Assembly: GCA_025449115.1 (NCBI GenBank)
Contig: JAHLKC010000016.1
Location: forward strand, 186,001-250,000
Direction: 5' to 3'
Source of the DNA: Chytridium lagenaria
Lineage: Eukaryota > Chytridiomycota > Chytridiomycetes > Chytridiales > Chytridiaceae
Length of the DNA: 64,000 nt
The position numbers and the translations under genes were made by a program. Below, piece after piece: positions 45,004 through 57,420 of the stretch (the first letter of the stretch is position 1; each line of letters starts with the position of its first letter). The notes beneath the pieces are model-generated. The model saw nothing but the letters and a program-made list of their open reading frames with translations. It was not told the DNA's origin and ran no database searches.

Positions 45004-45954
45004 TTGATGTGATTTTGCTGGTGGCAGAGGGTGATACTCGCTCAACCTATAAATGGACCCTTCTTTTTTGTTCGGGGCGGAGATTTGGTTTTGACCTAAG
45101 ACTTTTGACTATGGATTCTTTTGAGGCTGGTAGAGCTCATTCAGCCTGAAAGCGACACGGTAATTGTGGGTTGAACGTCGTTGTCAACCTGTCGCAGTTC
45201 AATGTGAATCGTCGCCGTTTTCGGTTTGCCAATAATTCCCAATGTCCATGGCCGCGCTTGTTTAAAAAAAAGGCATTTAAAAGTAAGGGATTCGACTGCC
45301 TTCTACTTGTGACCTTTCGTCTGCATTTTCCTTCGCAGCTTTATTTTTCGCTATGACTTGGGTTTTTGGTTTGTAATAGCGCAAGTCTCGCTGAATATGG
45401 ATTGCTGTTAACTGTCTTTGCGAGATTGTTGCGAACCGTATTCACTGCATCATGCCATCCTATACCTAAGGCACCTGTTCTACTACCCAGCTACTTTTGG
45501 ATGTGTCTTGACAGGTTATGATGCTGCAGAGTAAAGCCGTGAAAGTATCAACACTATTTAAATATATAAAAATATCGTTTAAATAGTTTGCTTGATGTAA
45601 TCGAAGAGAATTGAAATTTCTCTCTCCGTCTTAACAATTATTTACGCCTCAATACAACCCCAATACATGAGTGGTGGCCTCATGCAGTCCTTCAAATTGG
45701 AAGCTTAAGCGAAAATGCTTTTAAATCAACGAAGACATTGATCCGTGAATAAATAATAAACGCCAATGTTGTGAGCGCATTACAACAAATCTGCCTTATT
45801 ATCAACCTTTCAGCGATACGTGAAAAAACAAGAACAGGAAACGTAAAGGAATAGAACAACTTGCACACATAGAAAGAACGAAAGTAATGTGCTTGCTTGC
45901 CTTTCAGCAAATACGCCAAAAATCAATGCAACATTTGAAGAACTATTACTCCGC
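45004..45954. other. intergenic, no gene seen
   Basis: About 950 bp between two minus-strand genes. Contains the promoter of the Crinkler-headed gene, possibly a short plus-strand frame without motif (45171-45356), and AT-rich DNA. Nothing supported. Confidence 0.55.
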
Positions 45955-47018
45955 CTAGGATACCCCATACGATATCGTATCCATTCCCCTCTCCCCGGAT
46001 CTTGCTGTCCCAGTCTGCGTCGTCGTCACCCCATCCTTCTTTGGAATAGTCGGCACCGCCGCTCCGGCCCTCACCCCCTCCACATAAGTCTGACAGGGCC
46101 TATAATCACCTTTCAAATCACACCCCTTAATAAACCCCTCAACCCCCAACCCATTCAAATCCCCACAAATCTTTTCCTTCGCCGTTTCCGATGACCACCC
46201 TTCCTCACAACCCCCCTCATTCGCAGCCTCCACGGAATCAGTATACTCAACCACAAACACGGCTTTCCCAGTCTTCACAAACCTCTCCACAAACACCCCA
46301 CAAGTCTTCTGCAACGCACATCCCTCGACAACCGCAAAATCCACGCTCTTCATTACCCTCTCCCAATTTCTCTCCAGCATCGCCGCCCCGTTCTTCAACG
46401 CAACGCTCATCCCCAACCCTCGAATCTCTGTCGCCATCCAGTCAATGTAATCGAGGGCGTCGAGGAGCGTGAGGTTGAATCCGGTATCAGTGATGTAGGT
46501 TTCCGTGTTATCGGGCTCAATTGCATCGCACCCTGCGTCTGCGGCGCGTTTGAATCGGGTTGAATGAGGTTTCGGACGATGGGGGACCGGATATCGAGGA
46601 AACGTTCGGGCCAGCCTGGATAGGGTATTCCATGACGGAGGACGGGAAAAGGGATTCGTCGGATCGACTACCGTTGACTTCAATGGCTCCGACTGTTTTT
46701 TCTTGTTCAGAATTGGGGGTAAAAGGATAAAGAAATGTTACCGTTGATGTAGCAAACTGCTTTCTTGCCTTGATCGTGCATGGATTTGGGGTTGAAGCCA
46801 TTGTCAATGTCGCCATCGAATATCCAGGCTGGAGCTGTGAATGGGCCATTATCCAGTTGGTACTGGGGTCATGGTGTGTTAGTTTTCATGTTATGTGGTC
46901 AATGGTGGAGTACCTGAAAGCTCATTCCGATGGGAGGGATCCACTTTGCCTGTGAGGATGCATGCTGAACCAGGGTAGAGAAGAGAAAGAGGATGACGGT
47001 CGCTTGCCTTTGATGCAT
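45955..47018 (-). CDS. secreted GH114-type polysaccharide hydrolase
   Basis: The start at ATG 47018 gives a signal peptide: MHQRQATVILFLFSTLVQHA followed by SSQA as a likely cleavage site. The mature part has YQLDNGPFTAPAWIFDGDID, QGKKAVCYINVGAIEVN with SRSDESLFPSSVM, GWPERFLDIRSPIVRNLIQP, AADAGCDAIEPDNTETY, FNLTLLDALDYIDWMATEIR, GLGMSVALKNG, DFAVVEGCALQKTCGVFVER and KAVFVVEYTD. These are the strands of the TIM barrel of glycoside hydrolase family 114 (endo-alpha-1,4-polygalactosaminidase type). The acidic residues in EPDN and VVEYTD fall in the conserved positions. Two frame breaks occur between 46540 and 46640. By family knowledge the enzyme cuts galactosamine-containing polysaccharide, such as that of fungal walls and biofilms; the substrate here is inferred. 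Confidence 0.85.
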
Positions 47019-47417
47019 GACGTTGATGATGAAGTATTGCAATGAGGATGTTGTCTACGAACGCAAACGCTTCCAGTTGTTGATTCGACATCGGGCTGAG
47101 GCCGTAAATAGATTAATCACTTAATCTCGTGTTTCATATAAATATCGAGGCAGTGGCGCGCTCACTTTAACTACTTTCAAAGAAAGAAACAAAAGGCACG
47201 TAAAGCTTTCCGTAATCTCCGTTTCTTTCTTCGCGCTTATTTAGCACTGTCGTCGTCTGCAAAAAGAATGATATTTAGTTACCATGCATGCACGGATTCA
47301 CTGCTAAGATTCCGTAAACCTTGAATTCTCAAAGCGTCAATCCGTTCATCCAGTCCCCACCTCGATGCTCGGCTGGCTCACCTCCACCAGCCACCACGCC
47401 TCACCATCACCACAACC

Positions 47418-48762
47418 ATGCCCTACAACGCAACACGTAAGTCCCGCTCTCCATGAGCCAAACTCACCCCCAGTATGCAACGGCGACGGCATGATCCTTC
47501 CCTGTGCCATGTCTCTAAAAGGCTACCCCGAATCAGGTATCCCCTTTCTCTAACCCCGCAGACATCTAACCCCCCTCCCCCCCACCCCAAGTCCTCGCCA
47601 TGCTCATCCTCGCTATTACGTCCACCGTCCTCGGCTCCCTCGCCTTCGCATCTTCTCTAAGCCTTCGCACAGTCACTTCCACCCTCCACCCGAAAAGCGA
47701 CACCTCCGATATGTTGACACCGTTTCAATGGACGCAGTTAAGCTTTTTGGTGTCAACGGTGGCGAGTGTGGCGTCGATGGCGTATGTCCATTTTGAGGGT
47801 GCGTCGTCGGGATGGTTTCAGTGAGTTCGAAGTGTTGTTGTTTTTTTTGGTGCGTATCTGAACGCCGGTCAAGGTTTTTTGTGAGCTGTAGAAACTTTTT
47901 GGTGTTGTATGGGTCATTGATGTATTTGGATAGAGTAAGTTTCATTCAAATGCATATGTGTCGGTTTCTTGCAACGATTTTACTGATGCTAAATACCTAG
48001 AGCTTGAAAGCCAACATCTCGATCGGTCCCATCATCCACCGTCTCCGCACCTTCATAGTAAAACCGCTCATCGCCACAAGCTTTTTCGCTGAAATGCTAT
48101 CCGTCGGCGCCAACTTCCATCAAGACGCCTACACAGCCGGTAAGGGTGACAAGGATCAAAGAACGCATCACCTACCTCAACACCATATGTACCGTGTTAT
48201 TCGTGATCCTGTTAAGCGGAACGGTTGGGACGAGTTGGTTTTCGAAAAACAAGTTTGTGAAGGGTGAATGAATGTTTGGGGTCGGATGTTGGGGTGCGAA
48301 GTTCTGGGGTGGTGAATACTAGTATGGATGGGGATGAGGAGGAGACGAATTTAGAGCAGATGGTGGAATCGTTGAGGACTGCGATTGTGTTTATGAATAT
48401 TCTGATATGGACCACGATGGTTTTATTTGTGTCGTTGTGTTTTTTATAGTGTTGGCGTTTTTTGTAAAGAGTGCGAGGTTCTTTTATTTCAAGTCGTTGC
48501 TTGTGGATTGGGCGTGAGTTTTTTGTTGTTTGTTGTTTTTTTTTTGTTTTTTTTTGGGTTTTCCTTCTTTAGCTCTTTTGATTAAGCAGCGATGATGGCT
48601 TACCATGTATCTTTCCTTTTTTTTAGAATGATTACGGTGGTCACCTCTATTGTGTTTGTGGTGATGATGACGCATAATTGGAAGAGTCTGGAGCTACTCG
48701 CAAAGGCTGCTATTACAGAGAACCAAGCTTCCAAGGGGTACAGGAACATGGACGCTGGGTAA
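47418..48762 (+). CDS. seven-helix membrane protein, array member 1 (frame breaks)
   Basis: First exon is only MPYNAT (ATG 47418). The second encodes a short outer segment with two Cys (VCNGDGMILPCAMSLKGYPE). Then come VLAMLILAITSTVLGSLAFA (TM1), LSFLVSTVASVASMAYVHF (TM2), NFLVLYGSLMYLD (TM3), FIVKPLIATSFFAEMLSVGA (TM4), YLNTICTVLFVILLSGTVGT (TM5), MVESLRTAIVFMNILIWTTM (TM6) and MITVVTSIVFVVMMTHNWKS (TM7), ending GYRNMDAG and TAA at 48762. Intron positions and phases follow those of members 2, 3 and 5. Two breaks are needed: near 48262-48268 and at a T run near 48420. It is the most divergent plus-strand member; the C-terminal GFLVLLIHNW motif is VFVVMMTHNW here. It may be a young pseudogene or simply carry assembly errors. 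Confidence 0.72.
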
Positions 48763-49071
48763 CCTCAAAAATGAAGACGGGGAGTCAAGGTGGTTTCACG
48801 GCAACCATTTAGCATATACTGGAAATAAAGTTAAATCTTGAAAGGATACTCCATCATGAAGGTCAAAAATAACACGGAAATGTGTTGGACCCTTGTATCC
48901 AAAATCATGGGAAGGGTGAGATAACCACGCGTTCTTTAGAGGGCAGGGCTGCGCTGATTTTCGAAAAACGACGATCCCCTTTGTCCTCAACTATATCCAC
49001 ATCCATGCTATTCATGGGGTCATTTCCAAAAACCATAAATTTCGGATCCGTTGATGCAGTGATGACGGAGG

Positions 49072-50365
49072 AGAGCTCTCATGCCACAACTTTCAACTGT
49101 AAAAAAAGACTCTTATTCCAAAATCGTATATTGACATTTGACTGCTTCTCAGTCTGCACAACAGGTTTCCTCCTCCTCGAATGCGCCTACATCCAACCTG
49201 GGTTCAAGACTTGCCGTAATCCACATATGCCCCAAAAAGCCTCTAATAAATCTAGTCAACATCATGCTATTATGGTCGACGATTTCCGTCATCCTCGGGT
49301 TCTTCACATTGTCACTTCACTCCGATTAAGGAAATTGCAAACAGGGAAAGTCGGCCAGCGGCTAAACTTGGGAATGCGATGGAATGGGCTCTGTTGTGTT
49401 TTTTATTGTCACGGGACCGTCTGTGGCGAGTTTGGTGTATCTAGAATTTGGGATGACTGGATTTGGGCATTTTCCAGTGAGTTGCGTTTTTTTTTTGTTT
49501 GAAAGCTAAAACGAAGGGTGTAGGCTTATGACGAGTTTACGGAATGTGTTTATTACGTTTGCGATATTGCTTTATGTAGATATGGTGGCATTTGTTTTAT
49601 ACGTGAAATGGCTGACGATTAAAGATCCTGTCGATGAATTTCTATGTCACGGAATCGCTTGCCGTAACGCTTTTACGATTTTCCGTGAAACCTCTTTACG
49701 TTTTATGCGTTGTTGGGGAAGGAATCACCACGGCGTATGGCTACATGGTAGATGTTTACAAGACATCTCCTCGCGATGACTTTAAGGATTATCTTTCCGC
49801 CTTACAATTGGCGGGAGTAGCAGGAGTAGGACTTTTATTGGCGATTTTGTTGGTGATTTTGGTGTTTGCAAAGAAACGGATGACGGGTGCGTTGAGGGAG
49901 TTACCTGTTGACGTGAGAGTAGGGACGATGAAGGATCTTTTGGACACGACGGGGATGTCGAGACAGACTCCATTGCAGGTGACTCATATGGCGGAGTGTT
50001 TGAGAGCTGCGATTGGGTTTTTGAATGTGTTGATTTGGGGGACGGCGTTGAGTTTGGGGACGATTTTGGGGGTGGTGTTGATGGTGACGTTTATTAAAAG
50101 TGTGGGTGTGCCGTTATTTTGTTGTGCTTATTGGAGATTGGGGGTAAGTGGGCTTTCTATACATAATTGCTTTGTTTTATCGGTTTTTAATGTTTTTTTT
50201 CTTGTGCTTTACTTTTGTGTGTATAGGCTTATTCCTGTGGCATGTTGTTGTGGATTTCTTGTACTTCTGATACATAATTGGAGGAGACTTGTGTATACTG
50301 CTGTGCGTCGGCGGCATACTGTTCATGTGCAAGTGCGGGAACAGTTTAACGCGGCTACTTGTTGA
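49072..50365 (+). CDS. seven-helix membrane protein, array member 2 (several frame breaks)
   Basis: First exon MTEESSHATTFN (ATG 49072), second exon CTTGFLLLECAYIQPGFKTC, as in member 3. TM1 is in VNIMLLWSTISVILGFFTLS, TM2 in MEWALLCF plus FIVTGPSVASLVYLEFG, TM3 in LMTSLRNVFITFAILLYVDM, TM4 in LRFSVKPLYVLCVVGEGITT, TM5 in LQLAGVAGVGLLLAILLVIL, TM6 in CLRAAIGFLNVLIWGTALSL and TM7 in CCCGFLVLLIHNWRRLVYTA, ending EQFNAATC. The cytoplasmic loop contains FAKKRMTGALRELPVDV. At least three breaks lie in the first third (49310-49400), more than assembly error alone would suggest, so this copy may be a pseudogene. An upstream in-frame ATG at 49003 is possible, but 49072 aligns with member 3. Confidence 0.72.
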
Positions 50366-50912
50366 TAAAATTGGATGGAAAAAATTACCGGTGATGATGC
50401 TGGACATCATTAGCGCTGTTTCTTTTTTTCTTGGCTACTATAACTTACAAAAGCGTGACGGATATATATATATGTAATTGGTTCCCTTTTAAGTCATGAT
50501 GACGCTTTTCGAAGAGAGTTGGGTTGCTATCATGAGGATGGGGAGGTTTTTGAATTGTTTTTACCGCATTGACGCGAAAAATGTATATTTCTGTAAGTGG
50601 TTAGAACGGAATAGAAACCGAAGTCAAAGAGTAGGTTCAAACGTTGAATGATGAGAGGGATTGTCAGATCCGTTTTGGGGCAGAGTATTATCAAGACATG
50701 TACTTATCCGCACCAAGTATCCAGAAACCAGGAAAGAGCAACTAAAGGGTCGTCTGATGACGGTGAGGAAGAGGATGAGTCGATTGATTTTCTGGACCGG
50801 CGATCTTCCTTTGTACTCACACCCGATCCAGCTTTTTGTTATCGAGAAAGCTGGTAACATATCTGTCAGTGGGATAAGAGGAGATGTCGTTGCATCCACG
50901 GGTGCAGAAGTA

Positions 50913-52304
50913 ATGACGGACGGAAGCACTAACGGAACAATCTTTAATGGTAATTTCGATCACTTCTCTCAAACATGATTACTATGATCCCTAACAACTG
51001 ACGTTTTAAACCAGTCTGCAACACCGACTTGCTCCTCCTCGAATGTGCTTATCTCCAACCTGGTTTCGCCTTTTGCGGTAATGAAATCGGTTGATAAGAT
51101 ATTAACAGGGTTAGTCAACGTCATACTCGGCTGGTCCGTAATGGCTGTGGTTCTGGGGTTCGTGTTGTATGTGTCATCGTGGAGGCTACGAAAGCTTCAG
51201 ACGATTCTAGAGAAAAAGGTGGCGGGACGGAATGGTCCTAAGATGGCGAAACTTGGGACTGCAATGGAGTGGGCGCTTTTGTGCTTTTTCTTGACGACGT
51301 TACCGTCTTTTGCGAGTTTTGTGTATTTGGAGCTGGGAATGAGGGCGAGTGGATACTTTCAGTAAGAATTGGTAGTTTGGAACGTTATGAAATATTTAGG
51401 AAGATAGTAAACAGTTATTCTTCTGATAGACTTATGACGAGTTTAAGGAATATTTGTCTTGTGTTTGGGGCGCTTCTCTACATTGATATGGTAAGTCGGT
51501 CATGTTTTGATATCATTTTTTTGCTAACATTGATGTTCAGATCCTGTCAATGAACTTTTACATCACGGAAACTCTCATGGAAAAAGTATTACGACTCTCT
51601 GTGAAATCTCTCTACATTCTCTGCATCACTTCAGAAAGCTTATTTATGGCAGCCAGCTTTTCTATTGACACCTACAAGGCAGCCAAAGGCGTTCGCGAAG
51701 ATTTAAAAGAGTATATCCAAAACCTCACGTACTCAGCGGCAGCGATAGGAGCAGCCATGTTGTTCGGAATGACGGTGACTGGTTTTTTTGCGAAACGGAG
51801 AATGAAGTTGGCGCTGAGAGAGTTGCCGATACAGGAAGATATTGTGATTGACGTGCAGATGAAGGATACTGTAGAGAATGCGGAGAGGGTGGGTAGCGTA
51901 AGGGGTGCATCGAGCCTTGGGGTGGGCAATGTTCATTCGATGGGTGGAGCTCGGAGATCACGAAGGCCAGCAGCGGTGAGCCATATGGTGGAATGCGTCA
52001 AGACATCGATAGGCTTTTTGAATGTGTTGATATCTATGACTGTGCTCAATTTCATTGCTCTGATCATCGTTGCGTTGCTGTCAACCTTTATCAAGACCGA
52101 GTCGTTACCGTATTTTGCGAATCTCATAGGAGATTGGGGGTAAGTCGCATGATGATAGAAGGAATGAATGATCTGATGATTTAATATAGGCTTATTCCGA
52201 TGGGATGCTCTGTTGGATTCTTGGTGCTCCTCATACACAACTGGCGCAGGCTGTTGTACGTTGCATTGCATCGCCATGCAGACACGACCAAAGTGCAAGT
52301 TTAG
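50913..52304 (+). CDS. seven-helix membrane protein with GPCR-like topology, array member 3 (intact)
   Basis: The cleanest member, about 375 residues after splicing, with no break seen. Exon 1 MTDGSTNGTIFN (N-glycosylation site NGT); exon 2 VCNTDLLLLECAYLQPGFAF with a Cys pair. Helices at about 34-56 (VILGWSVMAVVLGFVLYV), 86-106 (EWALLCFFLTTLPSFASFVY), 120-140 (SLRNICLVFGALLYIDM), 158-178 (SVKSLYILCITSESLFMAAS), 199-221 (AAAIGAAMLFGMTVTGFF), 292-320 (TSIGFLNVLISMTVLNFIAL) and 339-355 (CSVGFLVLLIHNW). Positive residues cluster after TM1 (WRLRKLQ), after TM5 (AKRRMK; RRSRRP) and after TM7 (NWRRL), giving outer N-terminus, inner C-terminus and a long loop between TM5 and TM6. This is the topology of GPCRs, but no known receptor family motif (DRY, NPxxY) is present. 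Family unknown to me; five copies occur here. Confidence 0.85.
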
Positions 52305-52344
52305 TAAAAGTGTATCTATTTATGTGCATTTGGTCTTGGGAATG

Positions 52345-52392
52345 ATATAAAATAAAATAATAAAATAAAATAAAATAAAATAAAATAAAATA
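52345..52392. repeat. AAAAT pentanucleotide microsatellite
   Basis: About nine imperfect units of TAAAA just after the stop of array member 3. Simple-sequence tract, likely in its 3' untranslated region. Confidence 0.85.
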
Positions 52393-52757
52393 AGAATTAT
52401 CAGTTATCGTTACACAATCAATCAATCTATCATTTAATAATTAATTACTTATATATAAGGGTGTTGGTATCATAGTCAGATGTAGCACAGATTAGATGTG
52501 TAACAGTAGATATATTTTATTTTTGGGATTATTATTTAATTACTAATTATATAGTTATTGGGCAAAGTCATCCTTTTTCATCTTTTCCGTCTTTTCCCGT
52601 TATTGAGTAGTAAATATTCTATTCTATTCTTTTTTTTTTTTTCATAAAAAAGCATCTCCTGCGAGTCCGTCATCAACAGACACAACTTGACGCTTCATCA
52701 CTCACAACACTCACTCACTCACCCACATCACTCACTCACTCATTTACTTAAATACAT

Positions 52758-55700
52758 ATGAGAAGAGTCTTCAACGCTACTCCTGCTGGAGGGAGCAATG
52801 GGCATGGAGGGAGAGGAGATACCACTGCTGTCATCAGGACTGCTCAACCTACATTCATCATCAAACATCTGGGTCCTCTAGCTGGCAGGGACGAGTATGC
52901 TGCTGATGCTGACCTTCTCTCCTCCTCTTTCGAACGATCCTCCTCATCCTCCTTATCCTCTGCCATTGATTCTTCAAAGAGCACAGTCCCTCGCTCTGCT
53001 GCCACGACACTGACACGGGATACATTGCTGCCACCGCCTCTCCGAGAAGACACTCTGCCGCTCTCCAATACTATACGAGCAACACTTCATCTTCATCATC
53101 CTCTCCTTCCGTTCCCTCCGCTTCCACCATCACACCTCGTTTACCTCACGCCACCAACGATGCCGTCTCACCGCAGTCACCGGCCTCGCGGTCTGTCAAA
53201 GAAGGTGCCTTGAGAGAGGTGGCTGCAAGAGTGGCTGTCCGAGGCTCATCTTCCAACTACAACACTCTGGGATCCGTTAGCTCCAGTCAGCTCGAGGTCA
53301 TCAACTACCACTCGCTCAATTTTGTAAGGCCCGACTTTCAAGTCAGGGAGCCGCCTGCTGTAAAGTACTTTAAGCTACGGCAAAAGTACTTGCGGGCACA
53401 GCAGAATCAAGGTGCGTCACCGCAAACGAGCCCAGTGGATGATGGCTCTACTCGCAGTTTCGGAGCGACCATGGAGGAGGACGAGACGCCGGCCGTCTCC
53501 ACTGGCTCCGTGTACGCTGCCCCAGCTGACAGTACTAGGATGGATTTGGACGAAAAACCTTTCAGTAGGACTGCTTCCTTTTTGAACGGACTGGCAGGCC
53601 CAACTTTGGCTCCGCATGCTCGCTCGATGAGCAATCCTGGATCGTCTTCCAAAAAGTCATCCCCCACGTCTGCCAGCATCCCTGCTGAGCCACTTGTTGC
53701 CCTCGTGTCCAAAAGACTAAATGACAGCGGTTATGACGACAACTCGAGGCATTTCTCTATTGTAAGCCAGACGATGGACAGCAATTCGGCCACCATGACT
53801 TCCACCTCTAGCCTTGCAGCTGGTCTGAAGGCGGCGTCCCATGCCCTCCAGCGTATCGCGGATGAGGGCCACAGCACCCATCTTTCTGAAAGTGATCATG
53901 ATCTCTCGGATGCTCTAACCATTGTGACAAAGTTGAGTACAGCACGGCCTTCTGTTAAAAGGGTGGCCTCGACTGTCCTAGAAAAGGATGCTAGCCCCAA
54001 GGCTCCTTCCCCAGTCTCGTTATTGTCTTCCCATTTGGCAAACCAGGCACAGTCCACCCTTGGTCCTCCTACCGCAGTTCCACAGCGTCCCGTATCTGCC
54101 CTTAGTATGGGCTTGCGGGTCGCTCAATTCCTCTCCCACCACGAAGGCCGCCCCTGTCACTCTCGGTGAACCTTCTCCACTTATAAGAGCGCAGGCGCTC
54201 TCTCCAGTATTTCCCCCCACATCTCCTCTCCCACCTGTGCTCAACCCCCTTCACCATCGCTCCACGGAAAATTCAATGGCAGTGGATGGACCCTCCTTTT
54301 TTAACGCCAGTCCAGCGTCCGCACCTACCTCCAAGAAGCCCTTCCACCACCACAGCACCCGTCTCCATCCCAGCCCTCGGTTTCACCACCGACGCAGCCT
54401 TCAAGAACCATCAGCAACCCCTGACTCGTGATCTTTCAAGAAACCATTCCATGAACATGAGCACTAGCAGTATCGCCACCGCAACGGAATCCGTTGTGTC
54501 ATCCGAGGACTGCTCATCAGCTATGGCCTCACTCTCTTCTTCCCCAACCTCAAGCGGTCGTCCCAGCATCGCCGTTCAACCACCTGCCCCTGAAAAACGC
54601 GATCTGAACCGTATGGCCGCTGGCGGCCTTGCATCTATCCCACCCGCGTTCGCTCCTCTCCCTCCAACCGCCCACCCGCACCCCTCCTCCGCCGCCTCAT
54701 CCATGAACTTTATCAACAATCATCGTCGTAACGTCCATCCAACCCCTGAGAGCATTGGAAGTAGTCTCGCAAGCGATGACTCGGACCCTAGACTTTCCGC
54801 ACACCATCGTGGAAGGAGTGAAAGCTCCATTCAAATGCCTTCTGCTTCTATGCCGTCTCCTGATCATATGATTCATCGACATGGGCATAAGGGGCCGGGG
54901 TATAAGAAGAACTTGCATGTCAATGTGAGGAGGAAGGGGAGCTGTGTGGATGTGACAACTCCAATGAGTTATTCGAGCGTGAGCCCGTCACCGGCCATGT
55001 CGTTCTTGTCGTCCCTCGCCGATATTAGCACTGCCTCTAAACCACGTGAGTACTCATATGTCATATTCTTTATATAATCTTTCCATATTGACCTTTTTTT
55101 ATTTTTCTAGCAGAGGAGTTTACTTTGAGGGTGACCAAATCGGTGATTGGATCCTTGGTCGCGAAATTGGCTACGGCTCCTTCTCCCGCGTCTTCGAAGC
55201 CACCCCTGCCCAGGCTCCAACTCTACGCACAAAAAGGTCGCCATTAAAGTTGTCCGTAAAGTCCAAGACGAGCCATCCTCCAACTCCTCCTCTACCACTG
55301 ACCTCCTCGGCATGACCCCGTCAACCCACGCTCCCGTCCACCCTTCCTCCTCTGCCCTCGAAGATATCCAGCGCATCCTCGAGCACGAAACCACTATCTG
55401 GGGGAAACTCCATCACCCCAACATTATCGAGATGATTGAAGTCATGGACGTGGATGACGCCATGTTTGTCGTCTCAGAGTTGGCCGAAGCAGGGAACCTC
55501 CTTGATTACCTAACAAAACGCGGTGGTCCCCTCCCAGAACCAGAAGCCCGCCGTATCTTTCGTCAAATCGCCTCTGCGGTCCGATACCTCCACACCGACG
55601 CCCAAGTCGTCCATCGCGATATTAAACTCGAAAACGTCCTCCTGACTTACACACCGGGCTCCACAGTTCCGACCGTCAAACTCGCCGATTTCGGTCTCAG

Positions 55701-56077
55701 CGATCACATCACCACCTCCCCTCCCCCATCCCCAGCAACCCTCGCAGCCGCCGACCCCATCTTCTGTCAAGGTCCCTCCATTACTGTGCGCCCGAGGAGC
55801 TTCGCGCGCAGATGGCGAAACACCCCGCGTCGGATGTGTGGTCACTTGGGTGTGTCCTTTATGCGCTTCTCACGGGGGCGTTGCCGTTCAATGATGGGTA
55901 TTTGCCGAGACTTCAGGTCATGATTGTGAATGGACGGTATGATTTGGGGAAGTTGGGGGGGGTGAGTCGGGAGGCGAGGGAGGTTGTGGCGGGGTGTTTG
56001 AAGGTGAGGGTGGGGAACGGTGGAGCGTGGAGGATGTTTGTGGGTGTGGGTGGGTGTCGGAGGCGGAGAGTGTGTGA
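52758..56077 (+). CDS. Ser/Thr protein kinase (CAMK-like) with long disordered N-terminus
   Basis: The first 700 or so residues (52758-55040) are Ser/Pro/Thr-rich with one ordered-looking stretch near 53300 (NFVRPDFQVREPPAVKYFKL). An intron at about 55047-55110 precedes the kinase domain: GDWILGREIGYGSFSRVFEA (glycine loop), HKKVAIKVVRKV (Lys), an insertion of about 35 residues, HETTIWGKLHHPNIIEMIEV (helix C Glu), HRDIKLENVLL (catalytic loop), VKLADFGLS (DFG), HYCAPEELRA (activation segment end), ASDVWSLGCVLYALLTGALP and FND, and RWSVEDVC with a terminal WVSEAESV. Kinase landmarks are complete. Frame breaks: near 53100-53200, near 55230 and near 55775. The CAMK/SNF1-like placement rests on the LLTGALPF and the RWSVEDV end. 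It sits between the plus and minus halves of the seven-helix cluster. Confidence 0.85.
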
Positions 56078-56417
56078 AGTTTTTTTTTTTTCGTGTATCC
56101 TTTTTTTTTTTTTTTTACCTGTTATGCGTGGAAATGTTTATACCTACATACCTGTATTTGACTCTTTGATACCGCTGTTATAGTTTGCGGGGTTGTGTTA
56201 TTTTTTTTTTGTGGAGGGATGTTTTGAGGTGAGGGTTTTTTGTATTGATCTTGTAGTGGTGTGATTGTATAATGTGAATACTCTGATTTTGTTATTGTGC
56301 AAATACTTTGGATTTTTTGAATGCCGTGTGCTCCTTTATTTGATCATGACGACAGCAGTGAATGAAAAGAAAACAAGGGTGGATTTTATAGAAAAAAAAG
56401 GAAACAAGTTCTTTTTA
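56078..56417. other. kinase 3' region, no gene seen
   Basis: T-rich runs downstream of the kinase stop. Probably the 3' untranslated region; no coding frame supported. Confidence 0.6.
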
Positions 56418-57420
56418 TCAAGATATTATTATGTACTGAATGGTAAGAAAGCAGTCGTCTATTTTTTTTGTTGTTTGAGATAAAAACAACCGTATCGCAA
56501 GCTGATCTTCGTTAAAGTTATAGAGTATGATAATCATACGTAGAAACCAGTTTTTCCGCCACTTGTGAATTAAAAGCACCAAGAACCCTGTAGAGCACAT
56601 CATTGAATAAATCTGAAAGTGATGAGTAATGCATAGCGATTTCAAATCATTACCCCCAATCTCCCAAGTGAATCACTAAGAAGAGTAAAGACACGCTCTT
56701 AACCACGCAGACAGCAGTATTGATATGACGAGCGTGACGAGATTCGTGGCAGCACCAGCCAGTAATACATTGGAAACCTAATCGACCATATCATACACTC
56801 CACCATGTGATTCACCTGTACCGTACACTTTTGAACTGTAACTCGGACGGGTATTGTCCTCCTCCTGTATATTCAATATTGGAATGTCCTTCAACGCCCA
56901 AACCATCCGTTGTTTCGCAAACCTCAACGACCCACCAACAACACCGCCGCAACACCCATACTCCTATTGTAAGCGTCTGAAGCAACTCCTGTAGATCCGC
57001 TCGCGCACCTCTTGGATGCCCTTGTAGACATCATGTGTAGCTGTATGCCGTGCTTCAATGTCTCGCTAAAACGCAGAAATGTAGAGAAACTCACGGTAAA
57101 TCATAAAGTTTTGCAATGAGCGCGGAGATGTAAAATCCATGGAGAGGATCTTTTGAACGTTAAAAATATCACGACGAGCACATACCATCTCAATGTAAAA
57201 GAGCACGCCATACGACAAAAACACGCTTCGTAAACTCGTTGAATTAAGCCTAAGCGAATATTTAGCTCTCCTCTACACCATGCAGGCTGACACACTGAAA
57301 ATGTCCAAACCCTGTCATCGCCCTTTTCATATATAACAAGCGTACAAATGACGAGAACGTTGTCAAAAAAAAGCACACAAGGGCCCATTCTATAGCGTTT
57401 TCAAGTTTAGCAATTTATAG
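56418..57420 (-). pseudogene. seven-helix family member 4, decayed and lacking its N-terminus
   Basis: Pieces in the right order but in changing frames: AIEWALVCFFLTTFSSFVRL (TM2, near 57390), AMTGFGHFQ, ILSMDFTS (junction before TM4, near 57150), DVYKGIQEVRERIY (near 57020), a QRMVWALKDIP stretch (near 56890) and STGFLVLLIHKWRK (TM7, near 56590). The first two exons with the Cys pair are not found upstream. Several stops and frame changes remain after allowing for introns, unlike members 3 and 5. This is a relic copy. Confidence 0.7.
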
